DNA from: Candidatus Hydrogenedentota bacterium
Lineage (GTDB): Bacteria; Hydrogenedentota; Hydrogenedentia; Hydrogenedentales; JAEUWI01
DNA: 60,600 nucleotides
Assembly (NCBI GenBank): GCA_016182605.1
Contig: JACPGE010000100.1
Span: forward strand, 1-60,600
Reading direction: 5' to 3'
Made by a program: the position numbers and the translations under genes. Each line of letters starts with the position of its first letter. Within the stretch, counting starts at the first letter, position 1. A model generated the notes under the pieces. It made no database searches and was not told the origin of the DNA. It was given only the letters and a program-made list of their open reading frames with translations. This document shows, piece after piece, positions 1 to 7,451 of this stretch.

Positions 1-128
1 CCATTACTGACTTCATCCATGCACATAATAAAGATCCAAAGCCGTTTGTGTGGAATGCGACCGCAGAAAAAATCATCGAGAAAGTCGGGCGCGCACGCCT
101 CGCACTCAATAATGATCCATTAGCTTAA
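1..128 (+). CDS. IS630-family transposase, C-terminal fragment (cut by window edge)
   Basis: An open frame enters from the left edge and ends at TAA 126-128. It reads as ITDFIHAHNKDPKPF, then VWNATAEKII, and ends RARLALNNDPLA. The 'NKDPKPFVW.ATAE.I..KV.RAR..L' pattern is the usual extreme C-terminus of IS630-superfamily DDE transposases, which cut and paste DNA at TA targets. Only about 41 residues are present, so neither the catalytic residues nor the intactness of the element can be judged. Just after the stop, 131-145 holds a small palindrome with CACTAGTG at its centre; CTAG is the known preferred target of IS630, so the element's right end may lie there (inference). Confidence 0.8.
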   Translation, partial: ITDFIHAHNKDPKPFVWNATAEKIIEKVGRARLALNNDPLA

Positions 129-318
129 ATCACACCACTAGTGTGCCCATTCGTTGCATTGCCACGCGGTTGCCGGGGCCGCAGGGCGCGCCGCACCGGG
201 CACGGCGGCTATACTGGGCAGCGCGGGATCGTGTACATTGGGCGCGGGCCGGAAACCAGGCCGCGGGACGCACCAGCGCTTCCGGCCCCCGGGCGCAGGC
301 GCAGCAAAGGACGGGCAG

Positions 319-1221
319 ATGCAGATAGTGGTCTTGGGGATGCGATCGGGTAGTTCCGTCATCACGCGGCTTATCAACATGCTCGGCGCTTCGGTCGGCC
401 CGTCCGAACAGATGATGAAACCCTCGATCCAGAATCCCAAAGGCTTTTGGGAGCATGAGGCGGTCGTGCTGTTAAACAACCGCTTGCTCAAAACGCAGGG
501 TTGCGTGTGGAATTCCATCGGGCCCTTTGACGGGCGCAACGTGCTCCCCGGCGCCTACCCGGAGCATGCAGACGAGGCCCGCAAGCTCCTGGCGGAACTG
601 GACCAGGCCCGGCCGTGGGTCCTGAAAGATCCCCGGATGAGCCTGCTGATGCCTTTCTGGAGGCCCCTGCTGGAGAAGCCGGTCATCGCGATCATCTACC
701 GCCACCCCCTGGAGGTGGCCCGCTCCCTGAAGACCCACCACACCATGCCCCTGCTCTGCGGGCTCGCCCTGTGGGAACAGTACACGCGCACCCTCCTGCG
801 CGATAGCATCGGCATGCCCCGCCTGCTCGTCTCTTATAATGCGCTCATGCAGGATCCCGTCGCGCAATTGAAGACGATCCACGATCGGCTGACAGCGTAT
901 GGCGCGATCCCTCTCTGCATGCCCGCGACGGAGGCGATCGGGGAGTTCGTCGAACCTGCCTTTTACCGGGAGAAACACGACGCCGCCGAAGTGGCCGCCA
1001 TGATGTGCCCGGAGCAACAGCGCCTTTTCGAAGCGCTCGAAGACGCGTCCGCACTGGCCTGGCCAGAGGTGCCCGAAATCTCCCTGCGCAGCCTGGAAAT
1101 GCTGCGCACCTACGACGAACTCCATCTGCGGCGCTGGAACGAAAGTGTGATGCAGAAGCGCCTCAAAGAGGCAGAGCTACGGGCCGCCGCGCTTGAGCAG
1201 CAACTGGCCCCGAAAGGCTAG
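319..1221 (+). CDS. Sulfotransferase-family protein
   Basis: A protein of 300 residues that begins MQIVVLGMRSGSSV. Residues 7-14 resemble the 5'-PAPS-binding P-loop of sulfotransferases, usually G-M-x-R-S-G-T-S/T; here one residue is missing and Thr is Ser. Further motifs fit the family: 'NPKGFWEH' near residue 45, 'WVLKDPRM' near 100 and 'IIYRHPLEVA' near 125, the last matching the 3'-phosphate-binding Arg/Ser strand. ATG 319 is chosen because the family match starts there and AAAGGA lies about nine bases upstream; the frame stays open further upstream but is low-complexity. The likely role is transfer of sulfate to a glycan or small molecule. It sits 5 bp before a glycosyltransferase and is probably co-transcribed with it, fitting surface polysaccharide modification. 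The substrate is unknown. Confidence 0.75.
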   Translation: MQIVVLGMRSGSSVITRLINMLGASVGPSEQMMKPSIQNPKGFWEHEAVVLLNNRLLKTQGCVWNSIGPFDGRNVLPGAYPEHADEARKLLAELDQARPWVLKDPRMSLLMPFWRPLLEKPVIAIIYRHPLEVARSLKTHHTMPLLCGLALWEQYTRTLLRDSIGMPRLLVSYNALMQDPVAQLKTIHDRLTAYGAIPLCMPATEAIGEFVEPAFYREKHDAAEVAAMMCPEQQRLFEALEDASALAWPEVPEISLRSLEMLRTYDELHLRRWNESVMQKRLKEAELRAAALEQQLAPKG

Positions 1222-1226
1222 CCTGC

Positions 1227-2186
1227 ATGACCCAGCCCACACCCCGCTGCTCGATCGTGGTCCCCGCCTATAACGCGGCCGCCTACGTCACACACACCCT
1301 GCGCAGCGTTCAGGCACAGACCCTCACCCAGTGGGAACTGATTCTCGTGGACGACGGTTCCACGGACGTCACCGCCGCAGTCGTGGCCGGCCTGGGCGAG
1401 CCGCGCGTGCGCATCCTGAAGCAGGCCAACGGCGGGCCCTCCGTCGCGCGCAACACCGGCCTCGCCGCGGCCACTGGAGACTACGTGCTCTTCCTGGACA
1501 GCGACGATCAACTCGTGCCTTCCGCCCTCGCGCGCCTGATCGGGGCCCTCGACGCCCAGCCCGCTTGTGTCGCGGCTTACGGCGAAGCCCTGGCAATCGA
1601 GGAGGGCCAACAAACTGGCGTTTCGGGCAAACCCCTCTTCGCCCAGCGGCCCTCCGGCGACGTGCTCGAAAGCCTGGTGTCCCAGAATTTCATCGTCACG
1701 CCTGGCGTCTTGTGTGCGCGCCGCGCCGCGTGCCAGGCCGCCGGCGGATTCGACACCGCCCTGCACGTCGCCGAAGACTGGGAGTTCTGGTGCCGCCTTG
1801 CCGTCCTCGGCCCCTTCCAGCACATCGGGCCAGAGCCCGTCCTGCACTACCACCTCCGCGAGACCAGCATTGCACGCTCTCAGGGCCTCGATCCCGCGCA
1901 TGCCCTCCGCTGTGCCGGGGCCATCTTCAGCAATCCCCAGATAACGGCAAGACTGGGGGAGAGGCGGCACCGGCTCTACCGCCGCGCGCAGGCCGCCGTC
2001 TTCAGCTTCACGGCCACGCAACACCTGCGCCAAGGCCACTGGGCCGCCGCCCGAAACGGCCTGCTTCAGGCCCTGAAACGCGACCCCGCGCGCCTTCGCG
2101 ACCCCGCGCGCCTTCGCGACCTCGTGCTCCTCGGACTGTCAGTGCTACGCTGGCTTCCCCCGTCCGTGCGCCGCAGACTCAAATAA
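1227..2186 (+). CDS. Family 2 glycosyltransferase
   Basis: A 319-residue GT2 (GT-A fold) enzyme. 'CSIVVPAYNAAAYV' at residues 8-21 is the classic nucleotide-sugar-binding start, 'ILVDDGSTD' near 38-46 is the uridine-binding Asp region, and 'LFLDSDD' with Asp91/Asp93 is the DxD metal-binding motif. 'AEDWEFWCRL' near 185 is the acceptor/catalytic ED motif. The C-terminal 80 residues are basic and helical with no clear membrane segment, so the enzyme is probably cytoplasmic and adds sugars to a lipid-linked or surface glycan. It follows the sulfotransferase by 5 bp. Near the C-terminus a tandem DNA duplication repeats RDPARL. The gene ends 2 bp from the oppositely oriented next gene, with no visible terminator between them. 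Confidence 0.88.
   Translation: MTQPTPRCSIVVPAYNAAAYVTHTLRSVQAQTLTQWELILVDDGSTDVTAAVVAGLGEPRVRILKQANGGPSVARNTGLAAATGDYVLFLDSDDQLVPSALARLIGALDAQPACVAAYGEALAIEEGQQTGVSGKPLFAQRPSGDVLESLVSQNFIVTPGVLCARRAACQAAGGFDTALHVAEDWEFWCRLAVLGPFQHIGPEPVLHYHLRETSIARSQGLDPAHALRCAGAIFSNPQITARLGERRHRLYRRAQAAVFSFTATQHLRQGHWAAARNGLLQALKRDPARLRDPARLRDLVLLGLSVLRWLPPSVRRRLK
2081..2116 (+). repeat. 18-bp perfect tandem duplication inside the GT2 gene
   Basis: The unit CGACCCCGCGCGCCTTCG occurs twice back to back (2081-2098 and 2099-2116) and a third partial copy begins CGACC. It keeps the reading frame and adds six residues (RDPARL twice). Replication slippage is the simplest explanation. Confidence 0.9.
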
Positions 2187-2188
2187 GC

Positions 2189-2863
2189 TCAAATGCCCGG
2201 CGCCACACACCAGGCCACCGGCGCCGCCACCAGCAGCGGAGCATTCACGGCATCCCCCCGGATCTGAATGAACAGCGCAGAAAGATTCTGAAATTCCGCC
2301 TCCTGCACCGCCCACGAAACGTTCAGCTTCTGCCACGTCCCGTCCATCGCATACGTTTGCGAACGGTGCTCAATATTGCGGCTCACTTCATTCTCCGTAT
2401 ACTGCCGCAGAATGCGCAGCACCACCGCGCCCTTCCCCGTGCCCTTCACCCAGATACTCGCACCCAGCACGTCCCCGCTGCGTAGCAGGCTGAAATCCAA
2501 CTGATAGCCCAGCCCAAATCCCGCCACCTCCGGCTGGCACTGGATCTCCAGCACCCGCCGCTCCTCATGCCGCTCCTCCAGCACCTTCAACCCCAGATCC
2601 CTGCCCCACCACCCCTTCGGCAGCGCGTCCTCCCACACTTCAAAATCCGGATCCGGAAAGATATTCTTGCTGAAAAACTGCTTCACAAACTCCGGCGACA
2701 CCTCCGCCCCGCCCGCCAGGAGCCCAACACCAAGCAGCAGCCCCACGCACACCAGGAACCGGGCCGCAACGCGCCACACCCGCCGCAACGCCCCGGCTTC
2801 CCTCACAAAAGACTCAGAACTTGGCCCCGACTGCATCCGGGGTACGGGAAAAATGTGATTCAT
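2189..2863 (-). CDS. Secreted or membrane-anchored beta-sandwich (CBM-like) protein of unknown role
   Basis: A 224-residue product from ATG 2863, chosen because GAGGAAG lies six bases upstream; the frame remains open for ten more codons. Residues about 1-30 are basic, then a strongly hydrophobic stretch ('FLVCVGLLLGVGLLAGGAEV', about 36-55) forms a signal peptide or a single anchor. The remainder begins 'NIFPDPDFEVWEDALPKGW' and contains 'GASIWVKGTGKGAVVLRI' and 'DGTWQKLNVSW'. This is the layout of carbohydrate-binding-type galactose-binding-like domains (CBM4/9-like 'F..G...W' and 'g.W..v.w' strands). I do not recognise a specific family. It converges on the glycosyltransferase gene. Ligand binding to carbohydrate is inference. 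Confidence 0.6.
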   Translation of the reverse strand: MNHIFPVPRMQSGPSSESFVREAGALRRVWRVAARFLVCVGLLLGVGLLAGGAEVSPEFVKQFFSKNIFPDPDFEVWEDALPKGWWGRDLGLKVLEERHEERRVLEIQCQPEVAGFGLGYQLDFSLLRSGDVLGASIWVKGTGKGAVVLRILRQYTENEVSRNIEHRSQTYAMDGTWQKLNVSWAVQEAEFQNLSALFIQIRGDAVNAPLLVAAPVAWCVAPGI

Positions 2864-3060
2864 GCTCAACTTCCTCGAATTGCCGAAACCCAAACTGTGC
2901 GCAGGTGTCTATCCTCGCACACTGCACCCAGCGCTTCCAACACGCCAACCCCACAATACGCATATCCCGCATAACGCTCACTCACGCGTGTCGTTGGCCA
3001 AAGCTTGGATCCGGAAATAACAGACAGCCCGTGATTTAGCCTGCCCGATGAACGCCAGCA

Positions 3061-3144
3061 CCATCGTCACGCTGAGCCTATTTCACCACGTCTCAAGAGG
3101 AGCGTGGTGTAAGAAAGCCTTGAAGTGGTGGAATAGGCGAGCTA
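3061..3144. repeat. Inverted-repeat element, copy A (see 29728-29810)
   Basis: The first 28 bases (3061-3088) match 29728-29755 at 26 positions, including the shared CACGCTGAGC core. Arms 3076-3089 and 3125-3138 form a 14-bp inverted repeat with one mismatch around a 35-nt loop. The right flank GCGAGCTA matches GCGGGCTA in copy B. Where the copies differ in the arm (C here, A in copy B), the partner base differs accordingly (G here, T in B). Confidence 0.7.
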
Positions 3145-3369
3145 CCCACGCAGCAGGCATCGAGCCTCGAAGCGGATTCTGGCGGTCCCGAAAAGTATAG
3201 AATGCATTACCCGGCGCTTGTCGACCGATGGAGACGAGGAGCTGCCGGAACTCTCCGGCTGTCGCATATCCTTTCGCGGCAGGGCAGGCTTGAAAGCATA
3301 GGGCCAATTTCACTTGACAGCGGACCCCTGTTGAGCGCATCTTAAGAAGTGCTGTAAAGAATAAATCGA

Positions 3370-3414
3370 CCACCATATGCAGACACGGTTTGGGGCCCAA
3401 ACGCCCATATGTGG
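3370..3414. repeat. Compound palindrome / hairpin upstream of ftsK
   Basis: The inner palindrome GTTTGGGGCCCAAAC is flanked by outer arms CCACCATATG and CATATGTGG, which pair with one bulge. A TTTT run follows on the plus strand, so it could terminate rightward transcripts or be a protein-binding site. Confidence 0.5.
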
Positions 3415-3444
3415 TTTTCAGGACGCAAAAACCACAACATTTAG

Positions 3445-3473
3445 TTGCAGTCCTGTAAACTCTTTGCTACCAT
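3445..3473 (+). promoter_or_regulatory. Possible weak sigma70 promoter for ftsK
   Basis: TTGCAG (3445-3450), a 17-bp spacer and TACCAT (3468-3473). The match is only partial (3/6 and 4/6). The ribosome-binding site GGAGGT follows at 3497-3502, which would leave a short leader. Confidence 0.3.
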
Positions 3474-3507
3474 ACGAAAAAGAGCCCCACCCTGTTGGAG
3501 GTCTGGT

Positions 3508-6309
3508 GTGATTGTGAACCGTTCCCGTTCCATGACATCCGAACGTATGTACGAAATCGCAGGGATTGTCGTGCTCGCCCTCACCCTGCTCGTTTGCTTC
3601 GCCCTGGCCACCGACGGCTATGACGCAGCCAAGCATCAGGAGCGAAATCTCGACCACATCGCCGAGTTCCCGAATATGCTCCAGACCCCGGGCGCCATTC
3701 TGGCCGGGATATTGGCCCTGCTTCTGGGGGATGCCTCCCACGTGATCTATGCGGTGACCTTCATCTGGGGGATCATGCTGTTTTCGCACCGGCCCCTGGA
3801 TCGCCTCTTCACCCGCTTGCTCGGTCTGTTCATATTGATTGCCGCCGCGGCCGCGATGCTCCAGGTCGACATGCAACAGGGCACCTCGAACACCCAGGCG
3901 GGTGGCATCCTGGGCGCCTTCCTGGCCGACAAATTTCTCGTGGGCAATTTTGGCCTCATTGGGGCCAACATCATCGTGTGCACGCTGGGCACGATCGGCA
4001 TTCTGCTGGCAACCGATTTTCTGTTCATCCACGTCGCGATACTCGCGCAACATGCAACGGTGCACGTGCTTCGCGGCAGCCTCGCGCTGGCCGACACCAG
4101 CTACAACTTCTACGCGGATTACCGCGAGCGCAGCGAAAAGCGCGGCTACGGGCGGCTGGCGAAAGAGCGGGAACGCCTCAAGCTCGCCAAGGTGCAGATG
4201 CTGGAGACAAAGAAGGAACTCAAGGACGCGACCCGCGAGATGGAACGGCTGCGCCAGATGTCCCTGCCGGAGGTGTATGAAGAGGGCGAACCTGCGATGC
4301 CCACGGCGAAGCATGTGAACGTGTACGGCCCGGCGGAAGAGGTCTATGCGCAGGAAGAAGATTACGAAGACGATGCCGCGGATGTCGAGCCCGATCCGGT
4401 GGTGGAGCCGCCGCTGGAGCGCATGCGCATTCGCAACAGCGCCGCGCCGAAAGTGGTGGAAGAAGAGGATTCGGTTCCCTTTGATGTGGTGCCTGATGTG
4501 ACGGCAAAGCGCAATGGCAACGGCCACGCCCATGCGGTGGCGCTGGATCTGGAATTCACGGCGGCGCCTGAAGAAGAAGTTTTCGAAGCGGGAGAAGGCT
4601 GGGAGGGCGAATCGGAGGACTACGAGGCGAGAGAGACTCGGGATGAATCCGCGGCCGCGTACGATATGCCCGCGACGAAGGTGGTGGAAGAATTGAACGC
4701 GCGCTCCCCCGTGGCGCCGGCGATTCCGCAGCAGCAGTTTATTCCCGTGGTGGACGTGATCACGGCAAAGCCTGTGCGCCGCCTGCGCCGCAGAACGAGC
4801 CTGGAAGAGATGGAAGAGCTGCCGCCGGATTATGAGTACCCCAAGCGCTATACCAAGCCGCCCATCACCATGTTTGATGAGCCCGAAAATCAGGCCATTC
4901 CGAATCTCGAAGAGCAGTTGCGCAGCACCGGCCTCCTGCTGGAAGAGACCCTGCTGACCTTCAACATCGAGGCGCGCGTCACCGATGTGACCCGTGGCCC
5001 GACGATTACGCGCTTTGAACTCGAACCCGCGCCGGGCATCAAGGTGAGCCGCTTCCTCAGCCTGGCCGATGACATTGCGCTGAAGCTGCGCGCGCACCGC
5101 GTGCGCGTGGAAGCGCCCATTCCCGGCAAGGATCGTATCGGCATTGAAGTGCCCAATCTCACGCGGGATCAGGTGCTCATCCGCGAGCTGCTTGAGAACC
5201 GCGTCTTCCTCAAGGGCAAGGGCAAATTGAACCTGGCCCTCGGCAAAGACATCGCGGGCGATGTGAACATTGCCGACCTGGCCACCATGCCGCACCTGCT
5301 TGTGGCCGGCGCCACGGGCGCGGGCAAAACCGTTTGCGTGAAATCCATCCTGGCGAGCCTCCTTTACAAACACACGCCCGACGAACTGCAGCTCATTCTC
5401 ATCGATCCCAAGATGGTCGAACTGTCGATCTTCAACGATATTCCCCACCTCATCACGCCCGTGGTCACGGAGCCGAAGAAAGCTTCGGTGGCGCTCTCGT
5501 GGCTCATCACGGAAATGGAAGAGCGCTACCGGCTCTTCGCCGATCTCCGGGTGCGCAATATCGAGGTGTACAACAAGAGCGTGGAGAACGGCGAGATTGA
5601 AGTGGAGGGGGACGACGATCACGAGGCGCAATCGGTGCACGTCATCCGCAAGCTGCCCTACATCGTCTGCGTCATCGACGAGCTGGCGGACCTCATGATG
5701 CTGGCGCGCGCGGAAGTGGAAGATTCGATCGGCCGCCTGGCCCAGCTCGCGCGCGCCGTCGGCATCCACCTCATCATTGCCACACAGCGCCCGTCGGTGG
5801 ACGTGCTCACGGGGGTCATCAAGGCCAACTTCCCGGCGCGCCTTTCCTTCCAGGTTTCCTCCCGGGTCGACTCGCGGTGCATCCTCGACGAGATCGGCGC
5901 GGAACGCCTTATCGGCATGGGCGACATGCTCTATCTGCCCGCGGGCCAGAGCAAGCCCCAGCGCATCCAGGGGGCCTTCGTGAGCGACGACGAGATGTTT
6001 GCGCTCATCGCGCATCTGAAGCGCCAGGCCCCGCCCCAATACCGGGACGAGATCGAAAACTTCGGCCAGAAAAAGGATGCCTTCGACGAATTCGGGGACG
6101 AGGGAGACGAGCTTTTCGACGACGCGGTCCGGACGGTGATGGAAACCGGACAGGCCTCAATTTCGATGGTGCAACGGCGGCTCCGAGTAGGGTACACTAG
6201 GGCCGCGCGATTGATCGATATGATGGAGATGAAAGGTATCGTTGGGCCGCATACGGGGAGCAAGGCGCGGGAGATTCTCGTGGCCGCCCCGATGAAGGAT
6301 GCTGATTGA
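3508..6309 (+). CDS. ftsK: DNA translocase FtsK/SpoIIIE
   Basis: A 933-residue ring ATPase that pumps DNA at the division septum to resolve and segregate chromosome termini. Order: N-terminal membrane segments (four or five hydrophobic stretches within about the first 190 residues), a long acidic Glu-rich linker (about 220-470), then the motor. Walker A is GATGAGKT at 601-608; Walker B is 'YIVCVIDELADLMM' near 715-728, followed by 'IATQRPSVDVLTGVIKANFPAR'-like FtsK motifs. The C-terminal winged-helix gamma domain ('QRRLRVGYTRAARLIDMME') binds polar DNA guide sequences. The start is set at GTG 3508, five bases after GGAGGT; GTG 3514 and ATG 3532 are alternatives. The stop overlaps the next gene by one base, implying translational coupling. 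Identity is very secure; the exact start is not. Confidence 0.96.
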   Translation: MIVNRSRSMTSERMYEIAGIVVLALTLLVCFALATDGYDAAKHQERNLDHIAEFPNMLQTPGAILAGILALLLGDASHVIYAVTFIWGIMLFSHRPLDRLFTRLLGLFILIAAAAAMLQVDMQQGTSNTQAGGILGAFLADKFLVGNFGLIGANIIVCTLGTIGILLATDFLFIHVAILAQHATVHVLRGSLALADTSYNFYADYRERSEKRGYGRLAKERERLKLAKVQMLETKKELKDATREMERLRQMSLPEVYEEGEPAMPTAKHVNVYGPAEEVYAQEEDYEDDAADVEPDPVVEPPLERMRIRNSAAPKVVEEEDSVPFDVVPDVTAKRNGNGHAHAVALDLEFTAAPEEEVFEAGEGWEGESEDYEARETRDESAAAYDMPATKVVEELNARSPVAPAIPQQQFIPVVDVITAKPVRRLRRRTSLEEMEELPPDYEYPKRYTKPPITMFDEPENQAIPNLEEQLRSTGLLLEETLLTFNIEARVTDVTRGPTITRFELEPAPGIKVSRFLSLADDIALKLRAHRVRVEAPIPGKDRIGIEVPNLTRDQVLIRELLENRVFLKGKGKLNLALGKDIAGDVNIADLATMPHLLVAGATGAGKTVCVKSILASLLYKHTPDELQLILIDPKMVELSIFNDIPHLITPVVTEPKKASVALSWLITEMEERYRLFADLRVRNIEVYNKSVENGEIEVEGDDDHEAQSVHVIRKLPYIVCVIDELADLMMLARAEVEDSIGRLAQLARAVGIHLIIATQRPSVDVLTGVIKANFPARLSFQVSSRVDSRCILDEIGAERLIGMGDMLYLPAGQSKPQRIQGAFVSDDEMFALIAHLKRQAPPQYRDEIENFGQKKDAFDEFGDEGDELFDDAVRTVMETGQASISMVQRRLRVGYTRAARLIDMMEMKGIVGPHTGSKAREILVAAPMKDAD

Positions 6310-6785
6310 TGAACACCATCACATTTCCGGGGACTGCCCTGGCCGAAGCGCGCAAGGCCCAAGGCAAGACCCTGCAAGACGTCTATGAGGACATCCATGT
6401 CCCCATGGAGCACATCCATGCCCTGGAAGGCGCCCGGCTCCATGAGCTGCCCGGAGTTACCTACGGCTTGGGCTTTCTCCGCACCTACTGCGAATATCTG
6501 GGGCTGGACCCCGCCCCCTATGTGGACCAGTACCGGCTCTTTACCGCCGTGCACCCGCCCCGCCGCATTTCCATTGGCGGATTGCCCCAACTTGAAGTGC
6601 CGTCCCGCTGGATGGGCGAAGCCCTCACCTGGGGCACCCTGTGCGCCGTCCTCTTGCTTGGCTGGGTCACCTATTCCATGATCATGCAGCCTTGGGTCGA
6701 AAGCAGCGAGACCCGCGTCGAGGCCGGCACCTTCGAAGTCGCCCCTGAAACCCTTTGGGACGTCGACACGGGCGCCCGGAACTAG
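6309..6785 (+). CDS. RodZ-like helix-turn-helix membrane protein, short form
   Basis: A product of 158 residues. The N-terminal 'LAEARKAQGKTLQDVYEDIHVP' through 'YGLGFLRTYCEYLGLDP' is the HTH_25 cytoskeleton-binding helix-turn-helix of RodZ, which links MreB to the cell-wall elongation machinery. A single membrane segment follows ('WGTLCAVLLLGWVTYSMIM', about 108-126). Only about 30 residues lie beyond it, so the large periplasmic DUF4115 domain of E. coli RodZ is absent. ATG 6309 overlaps the ftsK TGA by one base. The position after ftsK and before pgsA fits envelope and division functions. The start could also be TTG 6306, one codon earlier. Confidence 0.75.
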   Translation: MNTITFPGTALAEARKAQGKTLQDVYEDIHVPMEHIHALEGARLHELPGVTYGLGFLRTYCEYLGLDPAPYVDQYRLFTAVHPPRRISIGGLPQLEVPSRWMGEALTWGTLCAVLLLGWVTYSMIMQPWVESSETRVEAGTFEVAPETLWDVDTGARN

Positions 6786-6839
6786 CCTTTCCGTTTCCCG
6801 ATGCGGCTCGGCCAGGGTATCTGATAGAATACGGGCGTC

Positions 6840-7451
6840 ATGAATCTACCGAACAAACTAACAGTGGCGCGCTCTATCATGGCCCTGATCTTTGTGGGCC
6901 TCATGTCCATCGAGCATGTCTCCACGTATTTCCTGGGCTTTGTCACCTTTGCCGCCGCCTCCATTACAGACTACTATGACGGGAAGATCGCGCGCGCGCG
7001 CAATATCGAAACGAACTTCGGGAAACTCCTCGACCCGGTGGCGGATAAAGTACTTGTAGTGGCGGCCTTTATCATGCTTATGACCATCGAAGAGCTGCGC
7101 GTGCCCGGATGGGCCATCGTGCTGATCATTGCCCGGGAGTTTCTCGTTACGGGCCTGCGCGCACTGGCCGCGGCCGATGGCATCGTCATCTCCGCCAATA
7201 ACTGGGGCAAGACCAAGACCGTGCTGCAAATGGTCTATGTGTGCACCTTTCTCTTTTTCACGGTGATCATCACCTTGATGAAGGATTATCCGGGCGCCTT
7301 CCTCTGGCTGCCCTTTCCGGCGGAGTACGTGACGTACGCCGTGGGCGTTGCCTCTCAGGCCATCGTTATTCTGGTTGCCCTCTACACGGTGTACTCGGGC
7401 ATTCAGTTCACCCGGTTTAATTGGACCACCCTCGGCCTGGACCATACCTGA
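6840..7451 (+). CDS. pgsA: CDP-diacylglycerol--glycerol-3-phosphate 3-phosphatidyltransferase
   Basis: A 203-residue integral membrane enzyme making phosphatidylglycerol phosphate from CDP-diacylglycerol and glycerol-3-phosphate, the entry to PG and cardiolipin. The CDP-alcohol phosphotransferase signature is complete: D44..D47-G48, A51-R52, G61, D65 and D69 in the exact spacing DGxxARx8Gx3Dx3D. The N-terminal 'MNLPNKLTVARSIMALIFV' is the amphipathic entry typical of PgsA, and four or more hydrophobic helices follow. The stop TGA 7449-7451 overlaps the alr ATG by one base, so the two are translationally coupled. A cardiolipin synthase gene about 11 kb downstream would use its product after dephosphorylation. 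Confidence 0.95.
   Translation: MNLPNKLTVARSIMALIFVGLMSIEHVSTYFLGFVTFAAASITDYYDGKIARARNIETNFGKLLDPVADKVLVVAAFIMLMTIEELRVPGWAIVLIIAREFLVTGLRALAAADGIVISANNWGKTKTVLQMVYVCTFLFFTVIITLMKDYPGAFLWLPFPAEYVTYAVGVASQAIVILVALYTVYSGIQFTRFNWTTLGLDHT

Larger units (their letters stand above)
2864..3507. other. Intergenic region between a secreted protein (minus) and ftsK (plus)
   Basis: About 640 bp without a convincing gene. It holds a repeat element (3061-3144), a 13-bp block AGCCCGTGATTTA at 3026-3038 and a TTGACA..CCCCTGTT block at 3314-3332, all three of which recur in the gap before rpsU. It also holds a palindromic hairpin at 3370-3414 and a weak ftsK promoter. A 105-codon minus-strand frame over 3083-3400 shows no recognisable protein pattern. 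Confidence 0.6.

Noticed and set aside
3083-3400. 105-codon minus-strand frame in the ftsK gap
   Set aside because: It overlaps the repeat element and palindromes and shows no domain, signal or compositional sign of a protein.
3418-6039. 873-codon open frame on the minus strand
   Set aside because: Entirely antisense to ftsK, whose identity is certain. His/Arg/Gln-rich composition is typical of the shadow frame of a GC-rich gene.
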